Shown one piece after another: positions 21,368-33,410 of a stretch of 64,000 nt of DNA; within the stretch, counting starts at the first letter, position 1; every line of letters starts with the position of its first letter. The translations under genes were made by a program, and so were the position numbers. Below the pieces are notes generated by a model. It worked only from the letters and a program-made list of their open reading frames with translations. It did no database searches and had not been told where the DNA came from. This DNA is from Intestinirhabdus alba (lineage in GTDB: Bacteria > Pseudomonadota > Gammaproteobacteria > Enterobacterales > Enterobacteriaceae): assembly GCF_009711095.1 (NCBI RefSeq), contig NZ_WMJZ01000014.1:58095-122094 (forward strand), in the 5' to 3' direction.

Positions 21368-22077
21368 ATATTTTACTAAATGATATTTATCATTCCGACC
21401 TCTGTTTTCTTCCGCTGCGCAGCGCGCAAAGAAAACTTATTGGTCTGGAAATTATTGCTAACTTTGTCAGCGCAGATGGCACCGTACGCATTCCTACGGA
21501 GCTGGTACTGCCCCGCCTTTCGCCGGCGGAGCAGTACCAGCTGTTTGAAGAAAAACTGGCGCAGCTCGAAAAGTGTCAGCACTTCTTTATTCAACATAAA
21601 CTTATTGCCTGGATTTATTTATCACCACAGGTCGCCCAAATATTAATAAACGATGCCGCCAGCGTTTGCCGAATCAGAAGATTTCCATTTCTTGAACTGC
21701 TGATTAATGAAGATTATCCCGATCTAAATAAGGGAAAAGAGGAACCTGCGCTGGCGCTATTAGCCGCTCAGTTTCCGCTAATTCTGGCAAATTTTGGTGC
21801 CGGTGACAGTTCGACAAAAGCGATTTTCGACGGCCTTTTTAAACGTGTCGTACTGGACAAAAATTTCGTGCAGCGCCGTGCTGCCAGCCCATCCTTTGAA
21901 CCGTTTATGCGGGCTATTCTGACGCAGGTTTCCCCCTGCTGTGAATCGGTGATGATTGCCGGTATTGATAGCGAGGCAATGCTGGCGCGGGTCAGCGGCT
22001 GTGGCTTTGCTGCAATGCAGGGCTGCCTCTGGCCGCCCGTTCCGCCAGGTCAGGTCACCGCACTGGTCCAGGAGTAA
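21364..22077 (+). CDS. ydiV: YdiV, degenerate EAL anti-FlhDC factor
   Basis: 237-residue EAL-domain-like protein. In Salmonella and E. coli YdiV does not hydrolyse c-di-GMP but binds FlhD, blocks FlhD4C2 and directs it to ClpXP, shutting off flagella when nutrients are poor. Family landmarks include HFFIQHKLIAWIYLSP, FLELLINEDYP and GCLWPPVP near the C-terminus. The catalytic EAL triplet is replaced (GLEI near residue 28), consistent with a non-enzymatic role. The start overlaps the stop of a short upstream ORF. Confidence 0.92.
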   Translation: MNILLNDIYHSDLCFLPLRSAQRKLIGLEIIANFVSADGTVRIPTELVLPRLSPAEQYQLFEEKLAQLEKCQHFFIQHKLIAWIYLSPQVAQILINDAASVCRIRRFPFLELLINEDYPDLNKGKEEPALALLAAQFPLILANFGAGDSSTKAIFDGLFKRVVLDKNFVQRRAASPSFEPFMRAILTQVSPCCESVMIAGIDSEAMLARVSGCGFAAMQGCLWPPVPPGQVTALVQE

Positions 22078-22181
22078 CCGCGCGGTCTGCGGGTGTTTAC
22101 GGTTTCAGAAAGCGTCTACACTGGGTTGGGGCACGCTGGCCCCTCATCGCGCCGCTTTGCGCGCATTCAGTCCCGGTAGCT

Positions 22182-22216
22182 CCTGCGGATTGCCCGCGGC
22201 GCGGGCAATCCGCAGG
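22182..22216. repeat. Perfect 35-bp palindrome in the selO leader
   Basis: CCTGCGGATTGCCCGCG (22182-22198) is exactly repeated in reverse complement at 22200-22216 with a single base between. It ends 26 bases before the selO ATG and just ahead of its AGGAG site. There is no T run, so it is not a standard terminator. Confidence 0.85.
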
Positions 22217-22242
22217 GCGCGCAGCCGACATCAGGAGACCTT

Positions 22243-23688
22243 ATGATCCCGACCTTTACCACCCGCTGGCGCGATGAACTGCCGGACAGCTGGAGCGCCG
22301 TAATGCCTGACCCGCTGCAAAATACGCGGATCGTCTGGCATAACGAATCGCTGGCGCAGCGGCTTGATCTTCCACCAGCGCTGTTTAGCGTGGAAAAGGG
22401 GGCCGGGGTCTGGGGCGGGGAGGCGCTGCTTCCCGGCATGTCCCCGCTGGCGCAGGTCTACAGCGGGCATCAGTTTGGCGTCTGGGCCGGCCAGCTTGGC
22501 GACGGGCGCGGTCTTCTGCTGGGGGAACAGCTGCTTGCCGACGGCACCACCCTTGACTGGCATCTGAAGGGAGCCGGACTGACCCCTTATTCGCGAATGG
22601 GCGACGGCCGGGCGGTGCTGCGTTCGACGATTCGCGAAAGCCTGGCCTCTGAAGCAATGCATGGGCTGGGTATTCCGACAACCCGCGCGCTGGCAATGGT
22701 AACCAGCGACACGCCGGTCAGTCGCGAAACCACAGAGCCGGGGGCGATGCTGATGCGGCTGGCGCAAAGCCATATGCGCTTCGGCCATTTCGAACATTTC
22801 TATTATCGGGGCGAGCCGGATAAAGTGCGTCAGCTTGCAGACTTTGCCATCCGCCATTACTGGCCGCAGCTGCAGAACGAACGTGATAAATATCGCCTCT
22901 GGTTTCGGGAGGTCGTTGCGCGCACGGCCGCGCTGATCGCCAGCTGGCAGAGCGTCGGCTTTGCCCACGGCGTAATGAATACCGATAACATGTCGGTCGT
23001 CGGGCTTACCCTCGACTACGGCCCGTTTGGGTTTCTCGATGACTACCAGCCGGACTTTATTTGCAACCATTCCGACTATCAGGGGCGCTACAGCTTTACG
23101 AATCAGCCTGCGGTCGGGCTGTGGAATCTGCAGCGGCTGGCCCAGACCCTGTCGTCGCTTCTTACCGTCGACGAGCTTAACGACGCGCTGGACAGCTATC
23201 AGAGCGGGCTGCTGGCCTGCTATGGCCAGCGTATGCGACAGAAGCTGGGGCTTGGCCTGGCACAAAAGGACGATAACGCGCTGCTTAACGAGCTGTTCAG
23301 CCTGATGGCGCGTGAGGGCAGCGATTACACCCGCACTTTCCGTCTGCTGAGCCTGACGGAGCGGGAGAGCGTCGCCTCGCCGTTGCGCGATGAGTTTCTC
23401 GATCGCGCTGCCTTTGACGCCTGGTTTGCCCGCTATCGGGCGCGCCTGCGTCAGGAGGAGCAGACCGATGACGCGCAGCGGCGGCTGCAGATGCAGGGCG
23501 TTAATCCGGCGATAGTGCTGCGCAACTGGCTGGCGCAGCGGGCGATAAGCGCCGCAGAAAAAGGAGATATGGGTGAGCTACACCGGCTGCACGACGCGCT
23601 GCGCACGCCTTTTAGCGAGCGGGACGATGACTACGTCAGTCGTCCGCCGGAGTGGGGGAAACGGCTGGCGGTCAGCTGCTCCAGTTAA
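22243..23688 (+). CDS. selO: Protein adenylyltransferase SelO (YdiU)
   Basis: 481-residue pseudokinase of the SelO family, which transfers AMP from ATP to Ser, Thr or Tyr of target proteins, with targets linked to oxidative stress. Nucleotide-site features include [10 protein letters not shown], the [11 protein letters not shown] segment, HGVMNTDNM and [11 protein letters not shown] with the metal-binding aspartate. The protein ends in Cys-Ser-Ser; in animal SelO the cysteine is selenocysteine. An AGGAG site precedes the ATG, directly after a perfect palindrome. Confidence 0.95.
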   Translation: MIPTFTTRWRDELPDSWSAVMPDPLQNTRIVWHNESLAQRLDLPPALFSVEKGAGVWGGEALLPGMSPLAQVYSGHQFGVWAGQLGDGRGLLLGEQLLADGTTLDWHLKGAGLTPYSRMGDGRAVLRSTIRESLASEAMHGLGIPTTRALAMVTSDTPVSRETTEPGAMLMRLAQSHMRFGHFEHFYYRGEPDKVRQLADFAIRHYWPQLQNERDKYRLWFREVVARTAALIASWQSVGFAHGVMNTDNMSVVGLTLDYGPFGFLDDYQPDFICNHSDYQGRYSFTNQPAVGLWNLQRLAQTLSSLLTVDELNDALDSYQSGLLACYGQRMRQKLGLGLAQKDDNALLNELFSLMAREGSDYTRTFRLLSLTERESVASPLRDEFLDRAAFDAWFARYRARLRQEEQTDDAQRRLQMQGVNPAIVLRNWLAQRAISAAEKGDMGELHRLHDALRTPFSERDDDYVSRPPEWGKRLAVSCSS

Positions 23689-23721
23689 CCGATTATCGCG
23701 TCGGTCAGGCTTCGGCATCGC

Positions 23722-23886
23722 TTATTTGATGAGCAGCAGCTTGCCGGCCTGGGTCTGGCGCAGCAGGTACTGATGACCGTGACGATCGATAATCACTTTG
23801 CCTTCATTACCGGGCAGCGCCTGGCTGTCGATACGACGTACGGAAGAGGGGGGCGCTTTTTTGCTGCTGAATCAGAGAGCGCCCAT
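23722..23886 (-). pseudogene. hemP: hemP (ydiE) reading frame with an early stop
   Basis: The minus strand encodes [17 protein letters not shown]... and ends [16 protein letters not shown], clearly the HemP/YdiE family (about 60 residues, hemin-uptake associated). No usable start codon exists in this stretch. The in-frame ATG at 23886 is followed after only four codons (M-G-A-L) by TGA at 23874-23872. Either the gene is disrupted by this stop or it uses an unrecognised start. As in E. coli it lies just downstream of aroH. Confidence 0.6.
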
Positions 23887-23910
23887 CCCCGTGGGAATGG
23901 GCGTCGGTTT

Positions 23911-24957
23911 TCAGAAGCGGCTGTCCACCGCAGCGGCGAGTTTGTCCAGCAGCAGCCCGGTGTCCTCCCAGCTCAGGCAGGGGTCGGTAACTGACTGGCC
24001 GTACGTCAGCGGCTGGCCGTCGGTGAGTTTCTGCGCCCCTTCGTGCAGAAAGCTTTCGGCCATGATGCCGACGATGGAGCCAGAGCCGCTGCGGATCTGT
24101 TGGCAAACGTCGTCGCACACCTCCAGCTGGCGGCGATGCTGTTTCTGGCAGTTGCCGTGGCTGAAGTCCACCACCAGATGTTCCGGTAGCGCAAATTCGC
24201 GCAGCGCGCCGCAGGCCGCGGCGATATCATCAGCCTGGTAGTTCGGGCTTTTGCCGCCGCGCATAATGATGTGGCCAAAAGGATTACCCCGGGTCTGATA
24301 GATAGTCATCCGGCCGCTCTTATCCGGTGAGATGAACGTATGGCTGGCCCTGGCGGCGCGGATCGCGTCAACGGCGATCCGCGTGTTTCCGTCGGTGCCG
24401 TTTTTAAAGCCCACCGGGCAGGAGAGCGCGGAGGCCATCTCGCGATGGATCTGGCTTTCGGTAGTGCGCGCGCCCACCGCCCCCCAGCTAATCAGGTCGG
24501 CAATAAACTGACCGGTCACCATATCGAGAAACTCAGTGGCGGTAGGCAGCCCCAGCGCGTTGATCCGCAGCAGCAGGTGGCGGGCCAGGGCAAGGCCGTG
24601 ATTCACGCGGCAACTGCCGTTGAGATCCGGATCGGAAATCAGCCCTTTCCAGCCCACCACGGTGCGCGGCTTCTCAAAATAGGTGCGCATAACGATTTCC
24701 AGTCGCGACCGGTGCTTTTCACGCAGCGCCCGCAGGCGCGTGGCGTAGTCGATGGCGGCGTCGGGATCGTGAATTGAGCAGGGGCCGACTATCGCCAGCA
24801 GGCGGCGATCTTCACCGCGGAGTATGTTTTCAATTCGCCGGCGGGCGTCGGTGACATGGCGGGAAATAGAGGGCGTTACGGGATGGCGTAGCGCCAGTTC
24901 TGCGGGCGTAACCAGGCTGTCTATACGCGCGGTACGCAGTTCGTCGGTTCTGTTCAT
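23911..24957 (-). CDS. aroH: DAHP synthase, tryptophan-sensitive
   Basis: 348-residue 3-deoxy-7-phosphoheptulonate synthase, the first step of aromatic amino acid synthesis (PEP plus erythrose 4-phosphate). Type I motifs include VGPCSIHDPDAAIDYA, MRTYFEKPRT, VDFSHGNCQK and IMAESFLHEG. The place beside ppsR/ppsA and hemP matches E. coli aroH, the Trp-inhibited isozyme. A degenerate TrpR-like site lies upstream. Confidence 0.95.
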   Translation of the reverse strand: MNRTDELRTARIDSLVTPAELALRHPVTPSISRHVTDARRRIENILRGEDRRLLAIVGPCSIHDPDAAIDYATRLRALREKHRSRLEIVMRTYFEKPRTVVGWKGLISDPDLNGSCRVNHGLALARHLLLRINALGLPTATEFLDMVTGQFIADLISWGAVGARTTESQIHREMASALSCPVGFKNGTDGNTRIAVDAIRAARASHTFISPDKSGRMTIYQTRGNPFGHIIMRGGKSPNYQADDIAAACGALREFALPEHLVVDFSHGNCQKQHRRQLEVCDDVCQQIRSGSGSIVGIMAESFLHEGAQKLTDGQPLTYGQSVTDPCLSWEDTGLLLDKLAAAVDSRF

Positions 24958-25153
24958 GACTCTTCTCAGAAATGTGTTACTTCAGCGGCAGGACTACCGG
25001 GAAGTGATGGAGATCACAATATCACACTTTATCGTCCGGTTGCCGAAGGCGGGCCACATTCGTTTTTAACAACGCTGTCGCCCGCTGCGGGGTGAGTACC
25101 TGCTGGCTTCTGCTGGCTCCGGGCAGGGTGTCTGGCCCTCACGGCAGAGCGGC

Positions 25154-25187
25154 ATGATAGCAAAGAAATGAACTCATGAACTAGTTT
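25154..25187 (-). promoter_or_regulatory. Candidate aroH promoter with TrpR-like operator
   Basis: The minus strand reads aaactagttcatgagttc (25187-25170), an imperfect match to the TrpR palindrome ACTAGTTAACTAGT, about 10 bases upstream of a TATCAT -10 element (25159-25154). E. coli aroH is TrpR-repressed. The right half-site is poor, so this is tentative. Confidence 0.4.
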
Positions 25188-26022
25188 ATTGATACATTCT
25201 GCGGTTAAGCCCCATGATGTCGAGGATTTTAGTGGCAATCTCTTCAACGGAATAGTTGGTGCTGTTCAGCCAGGGGATCTGATTTTTCCGGTACAACGCT
25301 TCCACTTCCGCCACCTCCATCCGGCACTGGCGCAGGGAGGCATAGCGGCTGTTCTCCCGCCGCTCCTCGCGGATCGCCGCCAGCCGCTCGGGATCGATGG
25401 TCAGGCCAAACAGCTTATGCTGCAGCGGCTTGAGCGAGGCAGGAAGCGTCAGGTTGTCCATATCATCGGCGATAAACGGATAGTTGGCCGCCCGGATGCC
25501 AAACTGCATCGCCAGGTAGAGGCTGGTGGGGGTTTTGCCGCAGCGCGAGACCCCCAGCAGGATCACCTGCGCCCGATCGAGGTTGCGTAACGAAATGCCG
25601 TCGTCGTGGGCAAGGGTATAGTCGATGGCCGCGATGCGCGCGTCGTATTTATTAAGGTTGCCGGGATTCAGACCGTGGGTGCGGTGGGTAACAGGGGTCG
25701 GTTCGAGCTGTAGCTCCTGCTGCAGCGGGGCCACCAGCGCCTGCACGATGTCCTGGCAGAACCCTTCGCTTTGCAAAATGATGGCGCGGACCTCGGGCTG
25801 TACAATGGAGTAAAAGACCAGCGGGCGTATGCCGGTCTGCTGGAAGATAGCGTCGATCTGCTCTTTTACAGCGCGAGCGCGGTGCTCATTTTCCACGAAC
25901 GGCAGCGTAAAGCTGCTTATCGTGACCGGAAACTGCGACATTACCGCGTGGCCTAAAACTTCAGCGGTAATGGCGGTGCCATCGGAAATATAAAATACGT
26001 GGCGATCGGCGGCATTATCCAT
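25186..26022 (-). CDS. ppsR: PEP synthase regulatory protein (kinase/pyrophosphorylase)
   Basis: 278-residue bifunctional regulator, orthologous to E. coli PpsR (YdiA). It inactivates PEP synthase by ADP-dependent phosphorylation of a threonine next to the catalytic histidine and reactivates it by Pi-dependent dephosphorylation. The P-loop-like [11 protein letters not shown] motif is at about residues 153-163. It is divergent from its target ppsA, the standard arrangement. Confidence 0.96.
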   Translation of the reverse strand: MDNAADRHVFYISDGTAITAEVLGHAVMSQFPVTISSFTLPFVENEHRARAVKEQIDAIFQQTGIRPLVFYSIVQPEVRAIILQSEGFCQDIVQALVAPLQQELQLEPTPVTHRTHGLNPGNLNKYDARIAAIDYTLAHDDGISLRNLDRAQVILLGVSRCGKTPTSLYLAMQFGIRAANYPFIADDMDNLTLPASLKPLQHKLFGLTIDPERLAAIREERRENSRYASLRQCRMEVAEVEALYRKNQIPWLNSTNYSVEEIATKILDIMGLNRRMYQ

Positions 26023-26166
26023 TTTGGTGATCCTGTATGGCAGTTAATTCTCTGAAAGCATAAATTAAAATGGGTCGAAAGCGTATATTTTTACTCTATT
26101 TTTGTAAAATGAAACGCTATTTTTATTATTTATGAAAAAGGTATTCCATTTTTAATTGCGGCGCTT

Positions 26167-26410
26167 TATACCCTAAATAATTCGAGTTGCAGGACAAAAC
26201 GCAGCGCGTTTTGAACAGCCCCCGACTGCCTCTGATGAGAGACAGGGATGTTTCTCATTAGTCCCCGGGAGTTTACTGGAGTAAGTGACCGGGGTGAGCG
26301 AGGGCAAATCAGCTTAGCTGATTTGAACGCCGCTGGCGGCGGCCCTTCAGGATGAGGCCCCAGGGACGAATAAAGCCAACGCATATGCAACCTGAAGTAT
26401 GACGGGTATA
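26167..26410. repeat. Mosaic intergenic repeat, copy C
   Basis: 244-bp element with canonical ends tataccctaaataattcgag and cctgaagtatgacgggtata. Its core (taagtgaccggggtgagcga) resembles the centre of ERIC elements. It also carries the caaaacgcagcgcgttttg and caaatcagcttagctgattt hairpins. It sits between divergent ppsR and ppsA; the rest of the 575-base gap holds the two promoters. Confidence 0.88.
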
Positions 26411-26497
26411 TACCGCTTTTTCTTGTGGAAACCCCGCGCCATCTGCGGGCTGGCGCAAAATAGCAAGCAATCTTAAAAAATAAAAAAATAAAGTTGC

Positions 26498-26511
26498 TTG
26501 AACGATTCACT
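26498..26511 (-). promoter_or_regulatory. Cra (FruR) site of ppsA
   Basis: The minus strand reads AGTGAATCGTTCAA, matching every position of the consensus RSTGAAWCSNTHHW. It lies 87 bases before the ppsA ATG. Cra activates ppsA in E. coli, so gluconeogenic induction is expected here. Confidence 0.78.
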
Positions 26512-26597
26512 GTTTTTTTTGAATGGTTAACTATGCCAGGATAAATAGGCAATCATGTGTTTCTGAACTCATTCATTTATCTAAAAAGGATTGTTCG

Positions 26598-28976
<2,379 letters not shown>

Positions 28977-28984
28977 CCCGTTCG

Positions 28985-29007
28985 CCCGGCGGCTCGCCGT
29001 CGCCGGG
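28985..29007. terminator. Hairpin between convergent ppsA and fadK
   Basis: CCCGGCG (28985-28991) pairs with CGCCGGG (29001-29007). A second hairpin, CGCCGGA/TCCGGCG, follows at 29025-29057. Neither has a strong T run. Confidence 0.45.
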
Positions 29008-29066
29008 TGCGGATTTAATAGATGCGCCGGAGCGCGCGGCCTGGCCGCCGTCCGGCGTACTGCGTT

Positions 29067-30704
29067 TTACGCCGACTGCGACTGGCGCATCCGCCGGATA
29101 ATATCCTGGCGTAGCAGGTACTTCTGAACCTTGCCGGAGGCCGTTCGCGGCAGCTTGTCCACGATCACCACGTGCTCCGGATATTTATACTTCGCCACCC
29201 GCCGACGGCTGAAAAAGTCCACGATCTCCTCCAGCGACAGCGGAGAACCCGGCTCCCTGGGCACCACGTAGGCGCAGGAGCGCTCGCCGAGGCGCTCGTC
29301 CGGCATCGCCACCACGCAGGCGTCGTGGATGCGGGGGTGCAGCAGCAGAATATCTTCCACTTCCCGGCTGCTGATATTCTCGCCGCCGCGCACGATAATG
29401 TCTTTCTTGCGCCCGGTTATCGTAATGTAGCCCGCCTCATCCATCCGGCAGATATCGCCGCTGTAGTACCAGCCGTCGGCGTCCAGCGCCCTGGCGGTCA
29501 GCTCCGGCTCGTCCAGATAGCCCACAAAGACGCCCGGCCCGCGCGAAGCCTCTTCGCCTTCGACTCCGGCCGGCAGCGGAGTACGCGCTTCGTCAACCAC
29601 CCGAATCTCCACCCCTGCCGCCGCGTAGCCGTCGGTATTCATCATGCGCGAGGGCGGATCGTCAAGGTTTACCAGCGCATGGGGTGAACTCTCGGTGGAG
29701 CCGTAAATGCTGAGCAGCTTCACGCCCAGCCGCCGGCATTCGCGCGCGACCTTTTTGGGGATTGTCGTTCCGCCGCAGAGAAAAAAGCGCAGCGAGGAGA
29801 GATCGGTGGGCCGCCGGACCAGCGCCTCCAGCAGATCGTAGACAAACGGCGTCGCTCCGGACATCAGAGTGCAGCGCTGCTCCTCCAGCAGGTTGAGGCA
29901 GGCTTCCGGGGTAAAAATATCCAGCAGCACGCTGCGCGCGCCGATGAGAAACGGTGCGGTAACGCCGTGTAAAAAACCGGTGGCGTGTCCCAGCGGTGCC
30001 GGCATCAGAAAAACATCCTGCCAGCTGAGATTAAGCCGCGCGCAGTAGGCCCGCTCGCTGGCCAGAATATTATTGTGGGTCAGCATCACTCCTTTTGGCT
30101 TCCCCTCCGTGCCGGAGGTAAACAGCACCGCAGCCAGCGCATCGGCGTGTACCGCAGCGGCCCCGGTGAGCGGCGCGTGGTCGCGGAGCAGTTGGCTAAG
30201 CGCGAGAGTGGTGGTGGCGGGAGCCAGCTTGTCCACGCCGACGATCTGCCGCAGCTGCGGCAGCTGAGCCTGCAGCGGCAGGATCAGATCAACCGGCCGG
30301 GTCTGCTTAAACACGGTGGGCGCGAAAAAGATTTTGGCCTGGCACTTATTCAGTACCCAGACCAGCTCGGCCTCCCGCCAGGCGGGAAGCAGCGGGACGG
30401 ATACGGCACCGATCTTCAGGCAGGCGAGATAGATGAGCGTAAACTCGCACCAGCCGGGAAGCTGAAACGCGACGCGGTCGCCGGGCTGAACCTTCTGCTC
30501 CTGCAGCCAGCTCGCCAGGCGGCCGGCTGCCCGATCCAGTCCGGCGTAGGTATAGCTGGCACCGTGGCCGTCGACCACCGCGATTTTATCCGGTACGGCC
30601 CGCACGCTCTGCTGCCAGTAGTCGCCCAGAGAGGCATCGCCCCAGAAACCCTGTTCCCGGTATGCTTTCCGGCGTTCGGGATTAATTGCTAATGTGACGC
30701 TCAT
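29067..30704 (-). CDS. fadK: Short/medium-chain acyl-CoA synthetase FadK
   Basis: 545-residue AMP-forming acyl-CoA ligase orthologous to E. coli FadK (YdiD), which primes short and medium fatty acids, mainly under anaerobic conditions. The P-loop-like motif AVLFTSGTEGKPKGV, the YGSTESSP motif, the hinge region WYYSGDICRMDEAGYITITG and the catalytic lysine in PRTASGKVQK are intact. It is the last gene of the ydiQRST-fadK run, 112 bases after ydiT. Confidence 0.93.
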   Translation of the reverse strand: MSVTLAINPERRKAYREQGFWGDASLGDYWQQSVRAVPDKIAVVDGHGASYTYAGLDRAAGRLASWLQEQKVQPGDRVAFQLPGWCEFTLIYLACLKIGAVSVPLLPAWREAELVWVLNKCQAKIFFAPTVFKQTRPVDLILPLQAQLPQLRQIVGVDKLAPATTTLALSQLLRDHAPLTGAAAVHADALAAVLFTSGTEGKPKGVMLTHNNILASERAYCARLNLSWQDVFLMPAPLGHATGFLHGVTAPFLIGARSVLLDIFTPEACLNLLEEQRCTLMSGATPFVYDLLEALVRRPTDLSSLRFFLCGGTTIPKKVARECRRLGVKLLSIYGSTESSPHALVNLDDPPSRMMNTDGYAAAGVEIRVVDEARTPLPAGVEGEEASRGPGVFVGYLDEPELTARALDADGWYYSGDICRMDEAGYITITGRKKDIIVRGGENISSREVEDILLLHPRIHDACVVAMPDERLGERSCAYVVPREPGSPLSLEEIVDFFSRRRVAKYKYPEHVVIVDKLPRTASGKVQKYLLRQDIIRRMRQSQSA

Positions 30705-30816
30705 GCGTTATTTCCTGGATGATATCGACGTGCTTTCCGGCGGACAGGGCCGCCAGGGGGGGCGCAGCCGGACGCAACGCGCGCTCCGGCTGCGAATTCT
30801 CCAGCGTTCCAGGCTA

Positions 30817-31110
30817 TCAGCCGTAGCGGAAATCGACGCCAAAGGTGCCCGCCGGATATTCCCACTTTTCAAGAAGGGTATCGCCGCACAGCACCCGGCA
30901 GGTGCCGCACTCCAGGCAGCCGGCGGAGTCAAAATGGACGTTGCCCGCGTCGTCCAGCTTGTACAGCCCGGCGGGGCAGGCGTTTAGCAGCTTGCGCAGC
31001 TCATGGCGATCCGGGTTGTCCTTCAGCACGATGTGCGGGTGGCCTTCGTCGACATGGAATTTATTGACGCCCAGCTTGACGTCGACGTTTACGCGATTCT
31101 CCTGACTCAT
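30817..31110 (-). CDS. ydiT: Ferredoxin-like protein YdiT (FixX family)
   Basis: 97-residue protein like FixX, predicted to carry a 4Fe-4S cluster and move electrons from YdiS to a downstream acceptor. Cysteines are in NACPAGLYKL and in the CLECGTCRVLCG cluster. Its start overlaps the ydiS stop by four bases (ATGA), showing translational coupling. Physiological partners are inferred from the operon. Confidence 0.92.
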   Translation of the reverse strand: MSQENRVNVDVKLGVNKFHVDEGHPHIVLKDNPDRHELRKLLNACPAGLYKLDDAGNVHFDSAGCLECGTCRVLCGDTLLEKWEYPAGTFGVDFRYG

Positions 31111-32396
31111 AGCGCCGTCGCTCCCTTGATGCCATCTTTCAGCAGGTTCACCAGGCCGACCTGCTTCGCGTGCGATAAGATTATTTGACGAACCGGCCGG
31201 TTTACGCCGCCGTCAACGGTGAACATATCGCGCATAATATCTGCCACCATGCGCGGATACTGGCTAAACAGGCGCGGGTTCTCCATGAGCGCCGGGACCT
31301 TGCGGAAGCGCCGCATGTCGCGCATCACGCAGCTCTGCTCCAGCGCGCTTTTATAGCCGGCCAGCGCGCGGGCGGTAAAATCCTGCTGCGCTTTGGCGGC
31401 AATGGCCGTTTTCGCCGCCGCTTCGGCAGAGGCGATGGCTAAATCCATCCCGCGCACCGTATAGCCGAGATTAAGACAGAGCCCGGCGGCATCGCCGACG
31501 ATCATCACGCCGTCATCCAGCAGCGTCGGCACCATCGCCAGCCCGCCCTCCGGCACCATGTGCGCCGAATACTCCAGCAGTTTTCCCCCCTCGATCAGCG
31601 GGCGAATGGCCGGATGCTGTTTAAAATCCTCCAGCATCTGCGGCACGCTCTTCTTCGCGTGAGCCATATCGCCCAGCCCGCACACCAGGCCGAGGGAGAC
31701 GGAATCGCGGTTGGTGTAAAGAAAGCCGCCGCCCATCAGGCCGTCAGAGGGGGAGCCGGCGAACAGCCAGGCCGCGCCTTCGTTGGCGGAGAGATTAAAG
31801 CGATCTTCGATCTGCGTCGGGGTGAGGCCGATCAGCTCCTTCACGCCGACGGCGTAGTGGTGCGGCGACGGGGCGGAAACCATTCCCAGCGAGCGGCCGA
31901 GCAGCGAGTTGACGCCGTCGGCCAGAATCACCACGTTGGCCTCCAGAATATCGTCCCCGGCCTGGACGCCGGTCACCTGACGGCCTTCGCGGATCAGCGC
32001 GTCGACGCGGACGCCGGGAATAAACTGCGCCCCGGCCTCTTCCGCCTGCTCCATCAGCCACGGATCCAGCCGGCTGCGCAGCACGGTATATGAAGTCTGC
32101 GCCGGGGCGTCCGGCTGTTCGCGGTGATAGTCGAGGGTCACGGCGCTCTCGCCGGTCATAAACGAGATTTTCTCGCGGGTGACCTTGCGCTCAACGGGGG
32201 CCTGGCGGGCAAAATCCGGCATGATGCGCTCAATGCTGTGCGCGTAAAGCCGGCCGCCGGTCATATTTTTACTGCCCGCGCTGTTTCCGCGCTCAATGAC
32301 CAGCACCTCCAGCCCGGCTTTGGCCATCACGTACGCCGCTACCGTTCCCGCCACGCCCGCGCCGACCACAATGGCGTCAAATTTTTCATCCGACAT
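31107..32396 (-). CDS. ydiS: FAD-dependent oxidoreductase YdiS (FixC family)
   Basis: 429-residue flavoprotein of the FixC/ETF:quinone oxidoreductase type. The N-terminal Rossmann motif VVGAGVAGTVAAYVMAKAG binds FAD and a second site VMIVGDAAGLCLNLGYTVRG lies around residues 285-305. It probably takes electrons from the YdiQ/YdiR flavoprotein. It overlaps ydiT by four bases. Confidence 0.93.
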   Translation of the reverse strand: MSDEKFDAIVVGAGVAGTVAAYVMAKAGLEVLVIERGNSAGSKNMTGGRLYAHSIERIMPDFARQAPVERKVTREKISFMTGESAVTLDYHREQPDAPAQTSYTVLRSRLDPWLMEQAEEAGAQFIPGVRVDALIREGRQVTGVQAGDDILEANVVILADGVNSLLGRSLGMVSAPSPHHYAVGVKELIGLTPTQIEDRFNLSANEGAAWLFAGSPSDGLMGGGFLYTNRDSVSLGLVCGLGDMAHAKKSVPQMLEDFKQHPAIRPLIEGGKLLEYSAHMVPEGGLAMVPTLLDDGVMIVGDAAGLCLNLGYTVRGMDLAIASAEAAAKTAIAAKAQQDFTARALAGYKSALEQSCVMRDMRRFRKVPALMENPRLFSQYPRMVADIMRDMFTVDGGVNRPVRQIILSHAKQVGLVNLLKDGIKGATAL

Positions 32397-32443
32397 GCTT
32401 TCTGCTCCCTACCCGCCGCAGCGGCGGCGGGATAAATAGACGT

Positions 32444-33391
32444 TTAGCGGGTTAACTGGTCAATCAGGGCCGGGACGACCTTATACATGTCGCCCACCAG
32501 GCCGAAGTCGGCGTAGCCGAAGATCGGCGCGTTTTTGTCTTTGTTGATGGCGACAATCACCTTCGCGCCGTTGCCGCCCACCATATGCTGGATCTGCCCG
32601 GAGATGCCCAGCGTCAGGTAAAGTTCGGACTTCAGCAGCACGCCGGAGACGCCGATATAGCGTTCGCGCTCCATCCAGTTTTCACCTTCGGCAATCGGTC
32701 GTGAACAGCCAACCTCCGCGTCCAGCGCCTCGGCCAGCGCGTGCACCATCTTCAGATCCTCCTGCGCCGCCAGGCCGCGACCAACGCCAATGACCCGCCG
32801 GGCCTTGCTGAGATCGACGCTGCTGCGCGATTTTTCGCGCCGCTCCTGACAGATGATCTCATGGTGCGGCGGGACCCAGGCCGCCTGCTCGACGGGGCAG
32901 GCGTGCGCCGGAGTGGCCTCCACCGGCTGCGTCACGCCGGGGGCAAGGGAGATGATGCTATACGGGCCGTGCAGCTTTTCCTCACCGAACGCCAGCCCGC
33001 CGTACATGCGGTGCGCGGCGTGCAGCGCGTCAGCGCCGACGTTGACCCGCGTGGCGTCGTTAACCAGCGGCGCATCCAGTTGTACGCTCAGGCGCGCGCC
33101 CAGCGCTTTACAGCGTCGGGTGGCGGCCAGCAGCAGCAGGGCGGGCTGCCCGGCGCTTCGTTCTTTGATTAACGCGGCGATAGTTTCCGCATAGTTTTCG
33201 CAGCACTGCAGCGCCGGGCGCTCCTGCAGTACGACGATGCCGTCGGCTCCCAGCGGCATAACGCGATCGGCCTGTTCAGCCCCGGCCACGATGGCGTAAA
33301 CCCGCGCTCCCCACTGACGCGCGCCGGCCATAAGCTCGCCATAGCGATCGACGTTGTCGCTGAATACCCAGACGTTGGTTACCTGGCTCAT
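32444..33391 (-). CDS. ydiR: Electron transfer flavoprotein alpha subunit YdiR
   Basis: 315-residue ETF alpha-type protein (FixB family). The C-terminal FAD-binding domain has IGVGRGLAAQEDLK, GCSRPIAEG, the GISGQIQHM segment and VIVAINKDKNAPIFGYADFG. With YdiQ it forms a heterodimer moving electrons from an acyl-CoA dehydrogenase, probably YdiO. It follows ydiQ after 19 bases. Confidence 0.93.
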   Translation of the reverse strand: MSQVTNVWVFSDNVDRYGELMAGARQWGARVYAIVAGAEQADRVMPLGADGIVVLQERPALQCCENYAETIAALIKERSAGQPALLLLAATRRCKALGARLSVQLDAPLVNDATRVNVGADALHAAHRMYGGLAFGEEKLHGPYSIISLAPGVTQPVEATPAHACPVEQAAWVPPHHEIICQERREKSRSSVDLSKARRVIGVGRGLAAQEDLKMVHALAEALDAEVGCSRPIAEGENWMERERYIGVSGVLLKSELYLTLGISGQIQHMVGGNGAKVIVAINKDKNAPIFGYADFGLVGDMYKVVPALIDQLTR

Positions 33392-33410
33392 GATATTTTC
33401 TCCGTAAGGG

